Program-made: the position numbers and the translations under genes | Assembly (NCBI GenBank): GCA_004380135.1 | Contig: QXCR01000007.1 | Location: forward strand, 1-64,000 | Origin: Stemphylium vesicarium | Lineage: Eukaryota > Ascomycota > Dothideomycetes > Pleosporales > Pleosporaceae | DNA length: 64,000 bases | Direction of reading: 5' to 3' | Part shown: piece after piece, positions 22,055 to 33,994 of the stretch | How the letters are laid out: every line of letters begins with the position of its first letter | Numbering within the stretch: position 1 is the first letter of the stretch | The notes under the pieces: model-generated | Databases searched by the model: none | Told to the model about the DNA's origin: nothing | What the model saw: only the letters and a program-made list of their open reading frames with translations

Positions 22055-23347
22055 TTAAACGAAGTGGGAAGAGCCGTGGCGGCGGTGGAGGTGGGCGCGA
22101 GGGAATTGGAGCGAACGCTTGGCCGATGCGACAACGGCACCACCAGAGCAGGACATGCCGTAGGCGAGAGGCTGAGCGACTGCGCATCCACGGTTGCACA
22201 GACCAAACTGGTTGGTACCAATGCAGACGACGGCACCGTCGTTGTCGCAGGGCGTGCAGTCAGCGTCACCAGGAGTGCTGGGGGAGCTGTTATCGGGTGT
22301 CTCTGGAGCAGCGCTGTAAGCAGGCTGCTCAGGGGCGCTGCTGGGCGCTGATGCAATCTCGGTAGGAGTGGCATATGTAGGGGCGGTAGGCTCAGCAGCG
22401 GGAGTGGAAGCAGCAGGAGCGGAGACAGCTGGAGCAGAAGAAGCCCCAGGGGCGAAGACACCACCGCCGTTGGAGGGAAGAGCACCGTATCCAGATGTAG
22501 CAGCGGGAGCTTGGCTGTATACAGGCGCCGAGGCCTCAGGCTGAGTACCGTATCCAGATGTGGCAGCGGGTGCTTCGCTTGATGCGGGCGCCGAGGCGTC
22601 GGGTTGAGTGGGCGTTCCAATCTGACCGTTACCAGCACCCATCTTGGTCATCTTGTCACATCCAGCGCCGCTCAAAGTGTCGCCTAGAGATGCACCGTTG
22701 CCCTCGACGATGTTTTGGCCGGGATCAGGGTAGTTGAAGTCCTCACCCGAAGCAGTGCTGCAAGAAGTGTCGGGGAGGTTGGCGACGAACATGTCGGGAA
22801 GGGCTGAGAGGGCCGACGCAACGCTTTTGGTAGAAGCACCACCGGATCCGCTACCGACCTGGATGGGGGCGCAGTTCATGTAGAACTCACGGTTGCCGAC
22901 CTTGTTGAGCCAAGTCCAGGCAAAGGTGTATTGGCCATCCGGAATGCTCTTGGGCATCTCGACGGGGAAGGTAGCGGCGCCATGGCCATCGGGATCAGAT
23001 GGCTCAAGGTTGCCAGTAACGTTTGATGGGCAGCCACCGACAACACTCTGAATGACCTTCCATTGGGAGCTCTCGGATGGTTCGGGATCGGTCGTGATAG
23101 AGAATTGGCATGATCCACCACCGTGGACTGCTGAGCCCGTGAAGGAAATGGTCTTGGTCTCGCCAGCATTCCACTGGTTCATCTCGGTGATGTCGTAAAC
23201 ACCGGAGCGTTGCTTGCAGGGGTAATCGGCTGGTGCCAATGGGGAGCTGTTCAAAGTGGCCTTGCCAAATGGAACTGGGTAGTCCATAATCATGTGCGCG
23301 GCGGCACTGGCGGTCAGGCCCAATAGGATGGTGGCTTGAGAAAACAT
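22055..23347 (-). CDS. Secreted AA11-type lytic polysaccharide monooxygenase with C-terminal Cys-rich module
   Basis: This single exon encodes 430 residues. A 17-residue signal peptide ends ...ASAAA, leaving His18 as the mature N-terminus (HMIMDYPVPFG). With His75 (in SAVHGGGSCQ) it would form the copper histidine brace, and Tyr156 (in GNREFYMNC) is the axial residue. The mature spacing of 1, 58 and 139 is close to that of AA11 chitin-active enzymes. The catalytic domain ends near residue 165. A Pro/Ala/Ser-rich linker with two 21-residue repeats around SAPVYSQAPAATSGYG follows. The C-terminal module DCTPCDNDGAVVCIGTNQFG...CNRGCAVAQPLAYG resembles the X278 module appended to AA11 enzymes. Substrate (chitin) is inferred from family. 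Confidence 0.85.
   Translation of the reverse strand: MFSQATILLGLTASAAAHMIMDYPVPFGKATLNSSPLAPADYPCKQRSGVYDITEMNQWNAGETKTISFTGSAVHGGGSCQFSITTDPEPSESSQWKVIQSVVGGCPSNVTGNLEPSDPDGHGAATFPVEMPKSIPDGQYTFAWTWLNKVGNREFYMNCAPIQVGSGSGGASTKSVASALSALPDMFVANLPDTSCSTASGEDFNYPDPGQNIVEGNGASLGDTLSGAGCDKMTKMGAGNGQIGTPTQPDASAPASSEAPAATSGYGTQPEASAPVYSQAPAATSGYGALPSNGGGVFAPGASSAPAVSAPAASTPAAEPTAPTYATPTEIASAPSSAPEQPAYSAAPETPDNSSPSTPGDADCTPCDNDGAVVCIGTNQFGLCNRGCAVAQPLAYGMSCSGGAVVASAKRSLQFPRAHLHRRHGSSHFV
22477..22605 (-). repeat. Two tandem 63-nt coding repeats in the LPMO linker
   Basis: Two adjacent copies encode the 21-residue units containing EAPAATSGYGTQ and QAPAATSGYGAL. They differ mainly at third positions and in a few residues, so the duplication is not brand new. 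Confidence 0.7.
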
Positions 23348-25879
23348 GTTGATGTTTGAGAGAGTGACTGGAGAAAAGGCTATTCTCTTTGTGGATCGCT
23401 AGACCTGCTGAGCGATGAAATGAATGTGGTGGTGACTGTCGTGGTCGAGGAATTGGCTGTGCGAGTTGTGCTTGATATAGGGAAGAGTGATAGATGGTTG
23501 AGTCTAGCTCTTCGGCAACGCGCAGCGGTGGTAAAGAGTGTGATCTGCCGCAGGCAAGATGATGCAAAGATGAAAAAAAAAGGAATAAAGAAGAAGTCTG
23601 GTACTGCTATGGGTAGCTGCTTGGGAGAAGGAAAGCAAGGCGAAACGGCCTTGAGTTATATAATGACGGTCCTCTGTACCCGCATCTCTAGCTCGGGGCG
23701 GTCGGGAGGGCCTCGCACGGCAGTCATAGGGAGTCAGGAGCATGTGCCCCAGCGGATCATCGTCAAGAAGCAGAGGCTATTCGATGGCGCAAGGTCTCTG
23801 TTGCAACGATTGACATACTTCTTCGGCTAGTCTGCCCCTCGGAGCTTAGCGGCAGGGGCACAAGGACTGGATAAGTGGTGCAACCTTCAGCGTCCTGAGC
23901 TCTCGGCAGGCACGATATGGATACCATTGGCCATGCGGTCAAGACAAGACCATTGTTCATGAAACAAAAGAGCGGAGTATGACTCGGATGGGAAGGTATG
24001 GGCGCACGGCTTTGGTCAGGGGTCCGTCGCCTGGTTTGAAGTTTGTGCCTGCGGTTTGCGAGTTATGCAGGGGCATGCTTCTTCCTGGCCTATCAATAAC
24101 TCTAAAGCCGGACGAGCTAGCCATGGTGTGGAGTGGCGATCGCTTGCCAAAGCTGAAACGATCAGCATCCTTCGCGAAGGCCGCTGCGGGGCCTCCCATT
24201 GGGTGACGTGCTCATCTCGAGGCACACTGGACTCACGCCTTTTGCTTGTCCAACAGCAAACCACGTTGCACAAGCGTGAGTATTGCTCGTCACCTAGACG
24301 CCTGTAACCGCCCCGTTTGTGCCACGGGTGCAAGCCGAAGGAGTAGGCGTCTGCTCTTGTCGCAGGCCAGCAGACAGAGCGACGAAGACGTCTCTTTGAT
24401 TGCAGGCCTTGCGGGCTAACGGCCCCCTCGATGACATCCAGCTTTCATGCGTCGCAGCCCAGGCATCCCTCCTCATGCGCCAGGTCTTTTTTTGGGCCTG
24501 CACCCTTTAGCCGTCACTTCTGTGACTTTGGGCAATACCAGACCCTGATAATTGTCAGCTTGTGGTTCTCTACAAGGACCATTGCCGTCGTGGATGCTAA
24601 TCTTGGCCATCGGCGAAATGCGAGTCTTGTCGGCTTCGTGTCCAGACGGCTGCGCCACAGCGCGGCCGATTCGCCATCCGTGTCCGTGTCGAATACGCGA
24701 AGCAGAAGGAAGCAGGTCGGGCGATTTCAGGCACCAGCTGTGTGGCTGTGGGGAGCAGTCGCGTGGCGGCGTGGGTGTTGTGGCCCCGCGGTTGCGACCG
24801 GGCGGTCTCGCTACCAACCGCTCGTCCTCATCAGCTCGCGATAGAGTCGCGCCGTCGCTTTCTAGCCCCCCACCCCATCTGCTTGTGATTGGACATGCAT
24901 CAACCACAGCTTGTTTCACCAAACTACTCACGCGCAACTATCCCGCTGCTCATGGACTTGCTGAGACGTCAACGTTGCCAGGCTCTCCCTCCTGCTCAAA
25001 GTTGATCAGCGGGTATTAAGAAGGCTTGTGAGGCTTGGTTTCGAACGTCCCGACTAACGCGCGCATTCGCCAGTCCATCACCAGTTGCCTTTTGAGGAAC
25101 GCTGATGGCGCGAAACGAGACGGTGGTTGAAGGCCAGGCTCGACATCGTTCCTTCCTGGACCAATTGGATGTCGTGTTCGACGCCTCGAAACAACGCCTC
25201 TAGTGTTCGCTATCTGAAGCCTTGTGAGACCTATCAAACCGCTGCAATGCCACTAGGCCGAGAAAAACGCAGCGGCAACGAAGATGTCCCCTCTGGTTCT
25301 GAAACGCTCACATAGTGGCTCTGGACATTGGACTGCAGGTATGAACCCTGTGGGCAGCGACAGCTCCAACATGGCGACGAGCATCAATTCCAGCTTGCAA
25401 GTCAAAGCTTGATCTCCGCCCGTGTAGCCGTGTCTTGATCATCAACCTTCATTTATTATTATGTCACGAAGCTTTTGCTATGGCGACTATGCTTTCGGAG
25501 ACTACAGTAGCCCAGTGGCCCTCGTCCCCCGAACGCACGAACGACACTACGCGTCACTTTTACCCACTCCCGATCGAGTGTGAATCTCCGCCCCATGCTT
25601 CGACATCCTGTAGATTCAATCGTGCAGACGATCAGCCAAGTTGTCAGGTTTTCACGGTCTGCACGTCCCGTCGCCTTGGGCTGGTCGTCATTTCCGGGGA
25701 GGTCCATTCAGAAGGCCGTTCGCTGTTACTGTTGAACGGAACTTCGTTGAAACCGTTGCGATTTTGATCACTTTGTTTTGCGAGAATGCTCACGGGACAA
25801 CATAGTACTCTCAACATTATTAGCCAAAGTAAGAGTTGGTACGCAATATGTTTTTGTATGGGTCAGAGGGTGCTAGTGC
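23348..25879. other. 2.5-kb region without a recognisable gene
   Basis: Both strands carry only short, overlapping ORFs without domains; the longest is 154 codons on the reverse strand at 24473-24937 with arginine- and proline-rich random-looking text. Base composition is ordinary, so this is not RIP-type DNA. It contains the LPMO promoter at the left and the DUF3433 3' flank at the right. Confidence 0.45.
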
Positions 25880-28800
25880 TCAACCAGGACTTCGTTTGAA
25901 CATGGAGCTCTTTGACGAGAACCCTGTTTGCACCTTTTCGACAACTCCAGGAAGAGGCACGGCATCCACAAGCGGCTCTTTCTCGATCCCTTCGTGCAAT
26001 TTCGCGTCTGATCCAATGAACGTTCCATAGCCGTACGTTCCACCGATGTTTTGCAAATGTTTTCTTCGTTCCTTCCTCGTCAACAGACTAGTGCCGCGCA
26101 TGTCGCGCACGGCTTGGCTCGCTGCGAACAGTGCTATGATTGCACCGATCGAAGTGGGCATACGTGGTAGGAAGCGGCCCGGACGCCAAAGGTAGATGCA
26201 TACAGCCACGAAAACATACACACTGAGAATTACTTCTGCAATGATGAACAGTGGCTTGGACAGAAAGATTCTCGTCTGTCGTTCGCTCGCCAGACCCTCT
26301 ATGGAGAGATTGGAGCTTTCTCCGCGCGGAACTAAGAGCTTGCTTTTGTTGATGCCGAGCCATATAGCGAAGATTTTGCTGTACACGGGATACAGGTTCC
26401 GTGTTAGTTCATCAAGCGACGGGAGGGGTAGCGTTGGATCCGTGAGTCGACTTCGGTTACCGTGCCGTATCATAAAGTAGTTCATGAAGTCGGCGGCGTA
26501 TGATTCGTTGTGCCACATAGGCTCCGTCCACAGCGGCAATAGGTAGGAATTTCCTTGGTGTAGTAGATTTGACGCATCGTTATCGAAATGCTTTTCCAGA
26601 AACGCCGGTGACAGATCGGACGTGGAATTTCTCTGGTACACAGTTTGCACCCGGCCTTCTCTGTTGATTCCCACATCACCCCCGCCCCCAACCAGGCGAG
26701 AGCGACACCCGAAGAATGCGGCGTTTTGTTTTTTGACTGTGGTTGTCGTGTTTCGCGAACATATGTTTGTATCGCGGAAGTACGCCATGATTGCTACCGA
26801 GGCGCAAAGGTTTCTTTCGGCTACCGAGGCGTTTTGACGTGGCCCCAGTACATTGGCGATTTCCATGGCGACAGGTCCTCCCTGGCATTCTGCGTTGATC
26901 ATACCTGGATCGCGCGGTCCTAGGTATGTGATGAAGTCTGTTCGTTCGCAAGTCGTGCCATTCATGGTTACGGAGATGTTCATCTTCGCATAACCAAGTG
27001 CATCACTGAACCAACTGGCCTCCCATTCTTGAGCTTGCAGTTGCTGGCATTCGAGCTCGGCTCCAATGGCCGTGGTTCGTGCTTGCAATTCTTCCGTGTT
27101 GTACGCTCCCAAGTTGGTTTCGTCAACGAAAGGCATGTACATGAACCGGTCGTCAGTCCATGCTGGCAGCGGTGTGCCCGCCGAGTAGTTTGATTCAGCA
27201 ACGAGGAAATGATTCTCACCCTGGCCACCAGTATAGGCACCAGATGGTCTCAGTTCCAACCGTTGTTGGTCATCGATGCCGGTATTCGGCCCCACGGATC
27301 CATTGATCGACACAAACCTGTGCTCGAAGGGCGGTACCAACCATAGTGTTGTTGGTATAATGACCGAACGCTCTTCGAAAACTCCGGAAAAAGCCACTGC
27401 AAGGACATTGGCCAGCAATGCCATCAGACACACCGCGGCAAGTTTGAAATGGGAGGAATGTAACGCTTTGAACATGACAAGCTGGGGCGGCAAGGAGCTG
27501 TAATCAGCGTCGATAGACTTTTGTGCCGCCGCTTTGCCGCCGCGCAGTTCCTCCAGCGGCTGAAGTAGACATAACAAGCGATTGATCAAAATCCAAACGG
27601 GCTCGATCAGCGTTGCCAGAGCCGTGGGAATATAGTTTTCAACAATCTGTCGGACGATTGTACTGGAAGGTCGAATAATACCTACGAGATATTAGCTACC
27701 TGAAACCCCATGTGCAGGAATAGTCTTACCGTGAGGCTGGCTCTTTGCCAGTAGGACACCTAAAGCTACCGCAAGGCCAATCAATAGAATGACGAAAGGT
27801 GCGACCATGAACGATCGGAACTCTCGAGGGCGTACAGGCGTCGGGCCCTGAGATTCGCCGGAGTCGGTACGAATGATACCGTGAGCGTCATTGTCTAACG
27901 GATCGAAGCTGTCTGCTTCCGCGATACTTTGAAAACAGTCAGCGAGAACATGCAAAGCGACGGAGATGCTACTTACGCATTTCCCCGCTCACTACGCTCT
28001 AACAAGAACTTTTTAGCTCTTATGTATTCCTCGAATTCTTCCGTCTTGACTTGATCAAGCTTTGCAAAGTCGTCCAATAGAGACGGGTTGTCAGAGACAA
28101 GCGCCATGATACTGGCGATTGTCGAAGGATCAGACCGCAGATTCCACTTCCGGCGCAAGGAAATGATGAGGAGCGCGATACTGCAGATGGATATGAAACC
28201 AAGAAGGCCCTCCACGATATATGCGAATACTGGAACAACAACTACAGCAGCGACACTATACTCGGTGCTTCCGTTGGCAAATGTAGCAGCAGAGAAATCC
28301 TTGATCAATATTTCTGCCATAGACCTCGCGAAAATTATGCGGTATGTGGCCTCGTATGCACTCCTGAGTGCTTCTGGGTAGAGAAGCTCTTCCAAAGTGT
28401 GGTTGGTAGCGCCAATGGCAAACCCTGCCATACTGCTGAGAAGGACACTCTGTACTCCCAAGCTGAGATTCAGAGTAGAGACCGTTTCTATCTGGTCAGG
28501 CCAGTACTGAAGTGGTAGGGAGTCCCGAGGTTGCTTGTTGGCTCTTCCTGTGCTCATCTGGTACTCGAAGAAAGAAGAATTCCACTTCTCCGCTGGAAGT
28601 GGCATCTTCTCGCCCCTGGAGATAACGCTGAGTGGACGTCCAGTAGGAGCATCAATTGTAGCACTGACTTCTTGTTCGTAATAGAAGGGTGTGCAGTATA
28701 GTCTTGTAATGTTCTGAGGCGGATCATCAGCAGATTGCTTGTTGCGAGAATACAACGCCATGAAAGTATGATTGGATGTTTCTGGGCAGAGGGTCTCAAG

Positions 28801-29970
28801 ATAAAAGTCTGCAAAATCGCTCTGGTAATAGCCGATGTATGCAGTAGCAAATTCCTTGGTGTCGTATATGCTCTGATTCTGGAATGACGGATTGGGGCCA
28901 ATAGTCTCATTTCCGAAGCTGTCGAAGTATTCCGTAGGGAAGCCGCAGCCACTGCTACTCATGTATTCTGCCGTTTGCACTGTTTTCGGCGGGGAATTCA
29001 AGCCACTGTATCGTGTCGTGTTCTTGTATCCCACAGTGGGAACCTCGCACCCCATGTCCAGGCTGTAAAGTGTCGTATCTGAAGTCCAGGTGGCATTTGC
29101 TGCTGCATCTATAATGCTCTCGTTTGAAGTGAACGGTGCCAAGATGTAGTCGCGCGTCATGTAAGGCGGCAGAGTTTCGTTGAGCCATATGATTCCATGG
29201 GCGGATTGAATATAGCGACCAGTTATCTTAAGTGGCTGCTCGCTCGCAGACATATAGCTTTCTGATCGGAGAATAGAGACAGGAGAGGAGCGTGTTATTA
29301 TCTCTGTGGCGAAGATACCCGCTTGGAGCGGAACCAAGCCCCAGGTGACGAAAACGACGCAGATGCTAGCCCAAAAGACAGCCCAATGTCTGATTCGACT
29401 CAGCGTCTTGTCCTATAGGTTGCGGGATAGAAAGTATAAGACTTACCGGTTTTTAAAGGCGCTAAAAGGAACGAACGGTAGGAAGTCGAAAGGGTAGCTC
29501 ATAAGCAAGCTATCCTTGCCCCACGCACCATCTTCTTTGCTAAGCTGATGATAGGGCTCAACCCTCTTCACTTGCAGGTCGATCCAGCTCCAGAATATGC
29601 TGAACACGAGCGCAATAATAGTAGGCAGATAGAGGTATTCGAAGGATTGCGCGAATGCAATGTCGTCAATCGTAGAGGCAAGAATGATGCCACCATTTTG
29701 ATCGCTCCGAACGACAAGAACTTGCACAATTGCGATTAAAGCCCATGCCATCAAAGTTGCAGCAATGAGAGTGACGGGACTGAACGCGCTCGGCTTCCAT
29801 GACAGATTCGCACCTGCCAATTGATTAATTATGACGATTAACAGGAGCAATTTACGCAACCCACTCTCAAAACGATTCCTCCGTGCCAGATCTGGAACCA
29901 GAAATCCTAACAAGCCAATACCATGGCTCTTGCTTCCTGTGGGTCGTGCGCCTGCTTGGGAAGAAGACAT
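25880..29970 (-). CDS. DUF3433-family polytopic membrane protein
   Basis: Four exons (29970-29447, 29389-27977, 27926-27730, 27681-25880) encode 1311 residues. The protein has two similar halves. Each begins with closely spaced membrane helices (for example LLLLIVIINQL, LIAATLMAWALIAIVQVLVV, YLPTIIALVFSIFWSWIDL in the first, and FKLAAVCLMALLANVLAVAF in the second). Each then has a long, N-glycosylation-rich extracytoplasmic segment with many Asn-X-Ser/Thr sites, and ends in a further helix (VAAVVVVPVFAYIVEGLLGF; FIIAEVILSVYVFVAVCIYL). This duplicated layout is that of fungal DUF3433 proteins, whose function is unknown. A secretory or plasma-membrane location is inferred. All three introns are 48-57 nt and keep frame. 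Confidence 0.85.
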
Positions 29971-30567
29971 GTTACACGAAGAATTGACAGGCCTATCCTG
30001 GACTGGAGCAACAGACAGAATGAAAAGAGTCTCGCATGTAGCTTGATGAAAACGAATTGAGACATTTTACACGTCGAAAAGATAGGTACTTAACACCATC
30101 CTCGTGGAGCATAAGCGCCCTCCAAACCTCGAGGCGCCTGCTGCGCCGCAGTACCACATGTCACCCAATCATTTAGCGACAGAAGTCCCAAAGCGGTCAA
30201 GATCCATCTCGTCGGAACGCGAAGATTGACGATAGTTGCCGGGCGCCCAATACATTTTCGCAACGCTGCGGCAGGTGAGTTCAGGCTTGACTGTATGGGT
30301 AAGAATGCAGGTACGGGTGGCTTTACTTGCGACATGCCTTGACGATCGCATAGTGTCCGTAGTCTTGGCTTGCGGTTCACAGCCTTGCGATATCCGAAAA
30401 CGATACGATACAACTCAAGGGGGGACACTGATTAGGGGGGTTCATTGAGTATATGCGGGGGATTGGGGTGTTGCAGTTTCGACGGAATGTGGACGTTAGC
30501 GGAAAGCCCCAACCTCGCGTCTCCTGCAGCAATGTTAGCGAACCACGACATAGGCGCCAGCATGCAC
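29971..30567. other. Intergenic, no gene seen
   Basis: This region lies upstream of the DUF3433 gene and downstream of the RmlD-like gene. It has only short ORFs. Confidence 0.5.
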
Positions 30568-31711
30568 TCACCACCAGGTCTTGAACTTAACTGTTGAGAC
30601 ATCAACGCCTAGCTTCTGCAGTTCGCTAGTATCCAAATGGCAGTCATAAGGCCGGATGGTCCCGTCTTTTGGTTCCTCTTCGGGCTTGAAAGGTACTATG
30701 TTGTCAAGTGGCAACCCCATGATGTCGGCAAAGGTCTGGCAGATTTGCCATTTTGTCATCTGATCTTCCGAACTGAAATGGAGGATGGTCGGAAGTCCAC
30801 TGTCTCTGGTTGTGCCGTTAACAATATGCTTTCTTAGTATGATGGAAGATTGCACGCGTCTGAGCTGACTTACGCGCTGGCCGGATCCAGGTACAGCTTC
30901 GCAATGTCGCGACATACTCTACCAACATCTTGAGTGTTTGTGGGATATCGCAATGCATAGTCGTCAACCTGGATCTTGGTTTCGCCTTCGCCTATTTGTT
31001 GGGCGTTCCAAAGTTGCGACATGAGTACGTTGACGGCGCTATCCTTTGGCTCGTCGCAAGCCCCGTAAAGGACAGGAACTCGAAGGACAACAACTTTGTT
31101 CCTCGCGTCCGCTTGCGTTGCAACTTCGAGAACAGCTTGTTCGCCTTCCAATTTGGTCTGACCATACCTAATCATGGTCGTCAGCCTGATCTTGGAAAGA
31201 CTCACCACAGAAAAGCTATGCGAATTCTCTACGATGTGAGGTCACGGATTTACTTACACGTTTGGCGGGTTTGGAGTCGCGTCTACTTTGTAAGGGGCCT
31301 CGCCTGGTCGACCCGGGAAAACATAATCAGTAGATATATAGATGAGAAAGATACCTCGAGCTATTGTCGCTTCGGCCAGGGCTCGACTTGAGCCAACGTT
31401 AAGGGCCCTTGCTGCTTCCGGGTCCGCAGTGCATGAGTCTGGGAACCGATTTGCAGCACAATGAACGACGACACTGGGTTTGATGTCGTCTAGCGCCTTC
31501 TCAATCTCGCCTCGGTCTAGGATGTCGAGCTTGATGACATCGGGCAGGGTAATGCGATTCAGGCCAGTGCCGATAGATTTCCAGCCATCTAGGAAGAACT
31601 CTCGCTGCACTTGACGTCCGAGCAGACCACTGGCTGTATCGTGGGGTCAGCCAGGAGTGTGGGACGCGTCAAGGTCGCTTTACCTCCGGTGATCAACGTC
31701 GATCGCGACAT
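30568..31711 (-). CDS. NAD(P)-dependent RmlD/MAT2B-like short-chain reductase
   Basis: Four exons (31711-31684, 31633-31258, 31167-30874, 30805-30568) encode 311 residues. Splicing of the first intron creates the Rossmann motif LITGASGLLGRQV across the junction. Later motifs are VVHCAANRFPD, ISTDYVFPG and the catalytic YxxxK in YGQTKLEGE. The C-terminal substrate part has RYPTNTQDVGRVCRDIAKLY and ends KFKTWW. The layout fits the extended short-chain dehydrogenases of the dTDP-4-dehydrorhamnose reductase type, which include the MAT2B regulatory subunit of methionine adenosyltransferase. Which of the two roles applies is not decidable from sequence. The 230-bp gap to CFIm25 on the other strand suggests a shared promoter. 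Confidence 0.88.
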
Positions 31712-31941
31712 GGTGTCCACGCAATCCAACTACAACCTAACCGAGCAAGTTGCGCGAATTCAAAGGCATATGGGGTACTTGAGCGGCCTCGGGGTAGTTG
31801 GTGTAGTGGGTGAGGAGCCGTGCGTCATCACGTGTTAGCGAGACGCCTGAATCCCTGCAAGCTCACCGCGACGGCTCGAATGTCGCGAAGTCGCAGCGCT
31901 GCGACGTGGAACGCCTACAACCACACACAAACACCACCAAC
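31712..31941. promoter_or_regulatory. Bidirectional promoter region, RmlD-like/CFIm25
   Basis: Only 230 bp separate two divergent start codons, so both promoters lie here. The part next to the CFIm25 start is CA-rich (acacacaaacaccaccaac). An acgtg-containing stretch (catcacgtgttag) lies near 31827. Confidence 0.55.
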
Positions 31942-32913
31942 ATGTCGACGATAGTAAAGGAAGCTTCCCAAAGCTCGTATCCGTGAGTGAGATACTTGTC
32001 ACGTGCGGAATATATCTAACGTAGGCAGCCCCGTGATCCCCAAGGACTTCAACGGCAACCAGCCCAAGACGATTCGCTTGTTCCCCTTGAGCAACTACAC
32101 ATTCGGAACCAAAGATGGTCAGCCAGAAGAGGACCCTTCTGTCCTTGCGCGATTGAAGCGACTGGAAGAACACTACTCGGAGCATGGCATGCGACGGACT
32201 TGCGAAGGCATCTTGGTCTGCCACGAGCACAACCACCCGCACATCCTCATGCTGCAGATCGCAAACGCCTTCTTCAAGCTGTAAGCTTTCGCGGGAATCA
32301 TGCGCTGCCAATGCTGACTATTACAGCCCGGGCGATTATCTCCGCGCCGAGGATGACGAGATTGAGGGCTTCAAGGCTAGGCTAAACGAGCGCCTTGCAC
32401 CCGTCGGTACACAATTCACAGGGGAGGGCGTCAACGACGAGTGGGTGGTTGGAGATACACTGGCACAATGGTGGAGGCCAAACTTCGAGACGTTCATGTA
32501 CCCATTCATCCCTGCCCACGTCACCAGGCCAAAGGAGTGCAAGAAGCTTTATTTCATCCAGCTTCCTCGCAGCAGTACGTTGCATCATGTCTCGCAGTCG
32601 ACAACTGGTTTGCTAATAACTTGCAGAGGTCCTGAGCGTCCCGAAGAACATGAAGCTTCTCGCCGTCCCGCTGTTCGAACTATACGATAACACCGCACGT
32701 TACGGACCCCAGCTCTCCGCCATTCCACATCTACTCTCTCGCTATAACTTCGAATTCGTCGACGAGGAGGGCAACGTTGCAGCCTGTACACCTGGTGTGG
32801 GTCCGCCAGAGGGCTATCGTCCTCAGACCAAGATCCTGGCGGGTGGAGATGGTGATGATGTCAAGATGGAGCAGAACGGAGATGGTACCGGCAGCGACAT
32901 TACCCTCTCGTAG
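31942..32913 (+). CDS. Cleavage factor Im 25-kDa subunit (CPSF5/NUDT21 homologue)
   Basis: Four exons (31942-31982, 32029-32280, 32327-32574, 32627-32913) encode 275 residues. CFIm25 binds UGUA elements in pre-mRNA and influences poly(A)-site choice. The chain matches the family from RLFPLSNYTFGTKD through GMRRTCEGILVCHEHNHPH, NAFFKLPGDYLRAEDDEIEG, WWRPNFETFMYPFIPAHVTR and FELYDNTARYGPQLS. It has the Nudix-like fold, but the Nudix catalytic glutamate box is absent, as in known CFIm25. The last about 50 residues are a low-complexity acidic tail not present in animals. CFIm is absent from budding yeast but present in many filamentous fungi, which fits the organism. Confidence 0.95.
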
Positions 32914-33994
32914 AAAGAGAGGACCGACTTCCTGTGCCAAAAGAAGTATCATCGCATCTTTTTCTGTCCCCATCATAATTATTCATGAATGGCGTTAGGC
33001 GTTGGAACAGCCAATGGGCCGGGATACTGTATTTGTCTTTGTGACTAGTCATGAGCAGCCCCGTTGCCAAAGGATGGCCCCTCATATTGCAGGTGGAGCG
33101 CTATGGTACCCAATTCATAATCGACATCTGCTACCAATACTCGCAGCCTCATCACTGGCTGGGCGGGCGAGTCAGGTGGAAATCATGAAGCCTTTCGTGG
33201 TACGCCAGTACCTGCCCTAGAGTGAACCTGATTTCTCTCAGCATCTGATGACTCTTTGAGGCGTGGACTGCAGTCCTGTTCCCAAAACTTCCCTTGGGCG
33301 ATCTCATCTTCCATTAGCACATTCTAACGATTAGTATCGGTGACCTCGATTATCAGCAATGATATATACATCAACTTGACTCAGTTCATGGCTGGAAGCC
33401 CCTTGTCAACGTCATCACTTTCCCTGGCCAGCTTTGCTTCTTAAGCCCTCATCCTCCTCTTCTCACCGGCTCGTCTGATTTGCTATTATATCGTCATGAG
33501 TCCTTCACCCTCTTCCTGATGTAAACGTTCCTCCTGGTCAGATGGACATACCGCATCTGACCTTTTACCCTTCTTTCTCCAGCCCAGTATGTATAAAGAG
33601 CCTACCTATCTGTCCCTTCCAACACTTCTCCATCGTGCAAATGGCAGGGAGGTCTGGCTTTTGACTTTCCCTTGATAGCTGGTGTGGGATCTATGGGGGA
33701 GTACTATTTGGAGGAAGGTGGCTGACTGGGACATGTGCGATTCACCGGACGGGATTGAGTTAGCACACCTCATTTTTTGCGCACTTGTACGCTAGTATTA
33801 TGAGACGAGGTCAGGCCAGTGCATTGTTTGCCAGAAATAAAGTCATTCAGAAATATTGGATTCCAAATGAGCGTGCTAAGGAAACAGAAAAAAGGCCATG
33901 TAAAAGAAAGCCATCCCATCAGCAATAAGAAAAGTGAACCGTGGTAAGAAGGCCGCTATCTCTTCTCATGCCCTCAAACAGATCATCCAGACCC
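32914..33994. other. Intergenic, no gene seen
   Basis: This 1.1-kb stretch after CFIm25 has no coding-like ORF. It is somewhat AT- and pyrimidine-rich. Confidence 0.5.

Noticed and set aside
24473..24937. 154-codon reverse ORF in the empty region
   Set aside because: Arg/Pro/Gly-rich text without domain; overlapping ORFs of similar length occur on the other strand.
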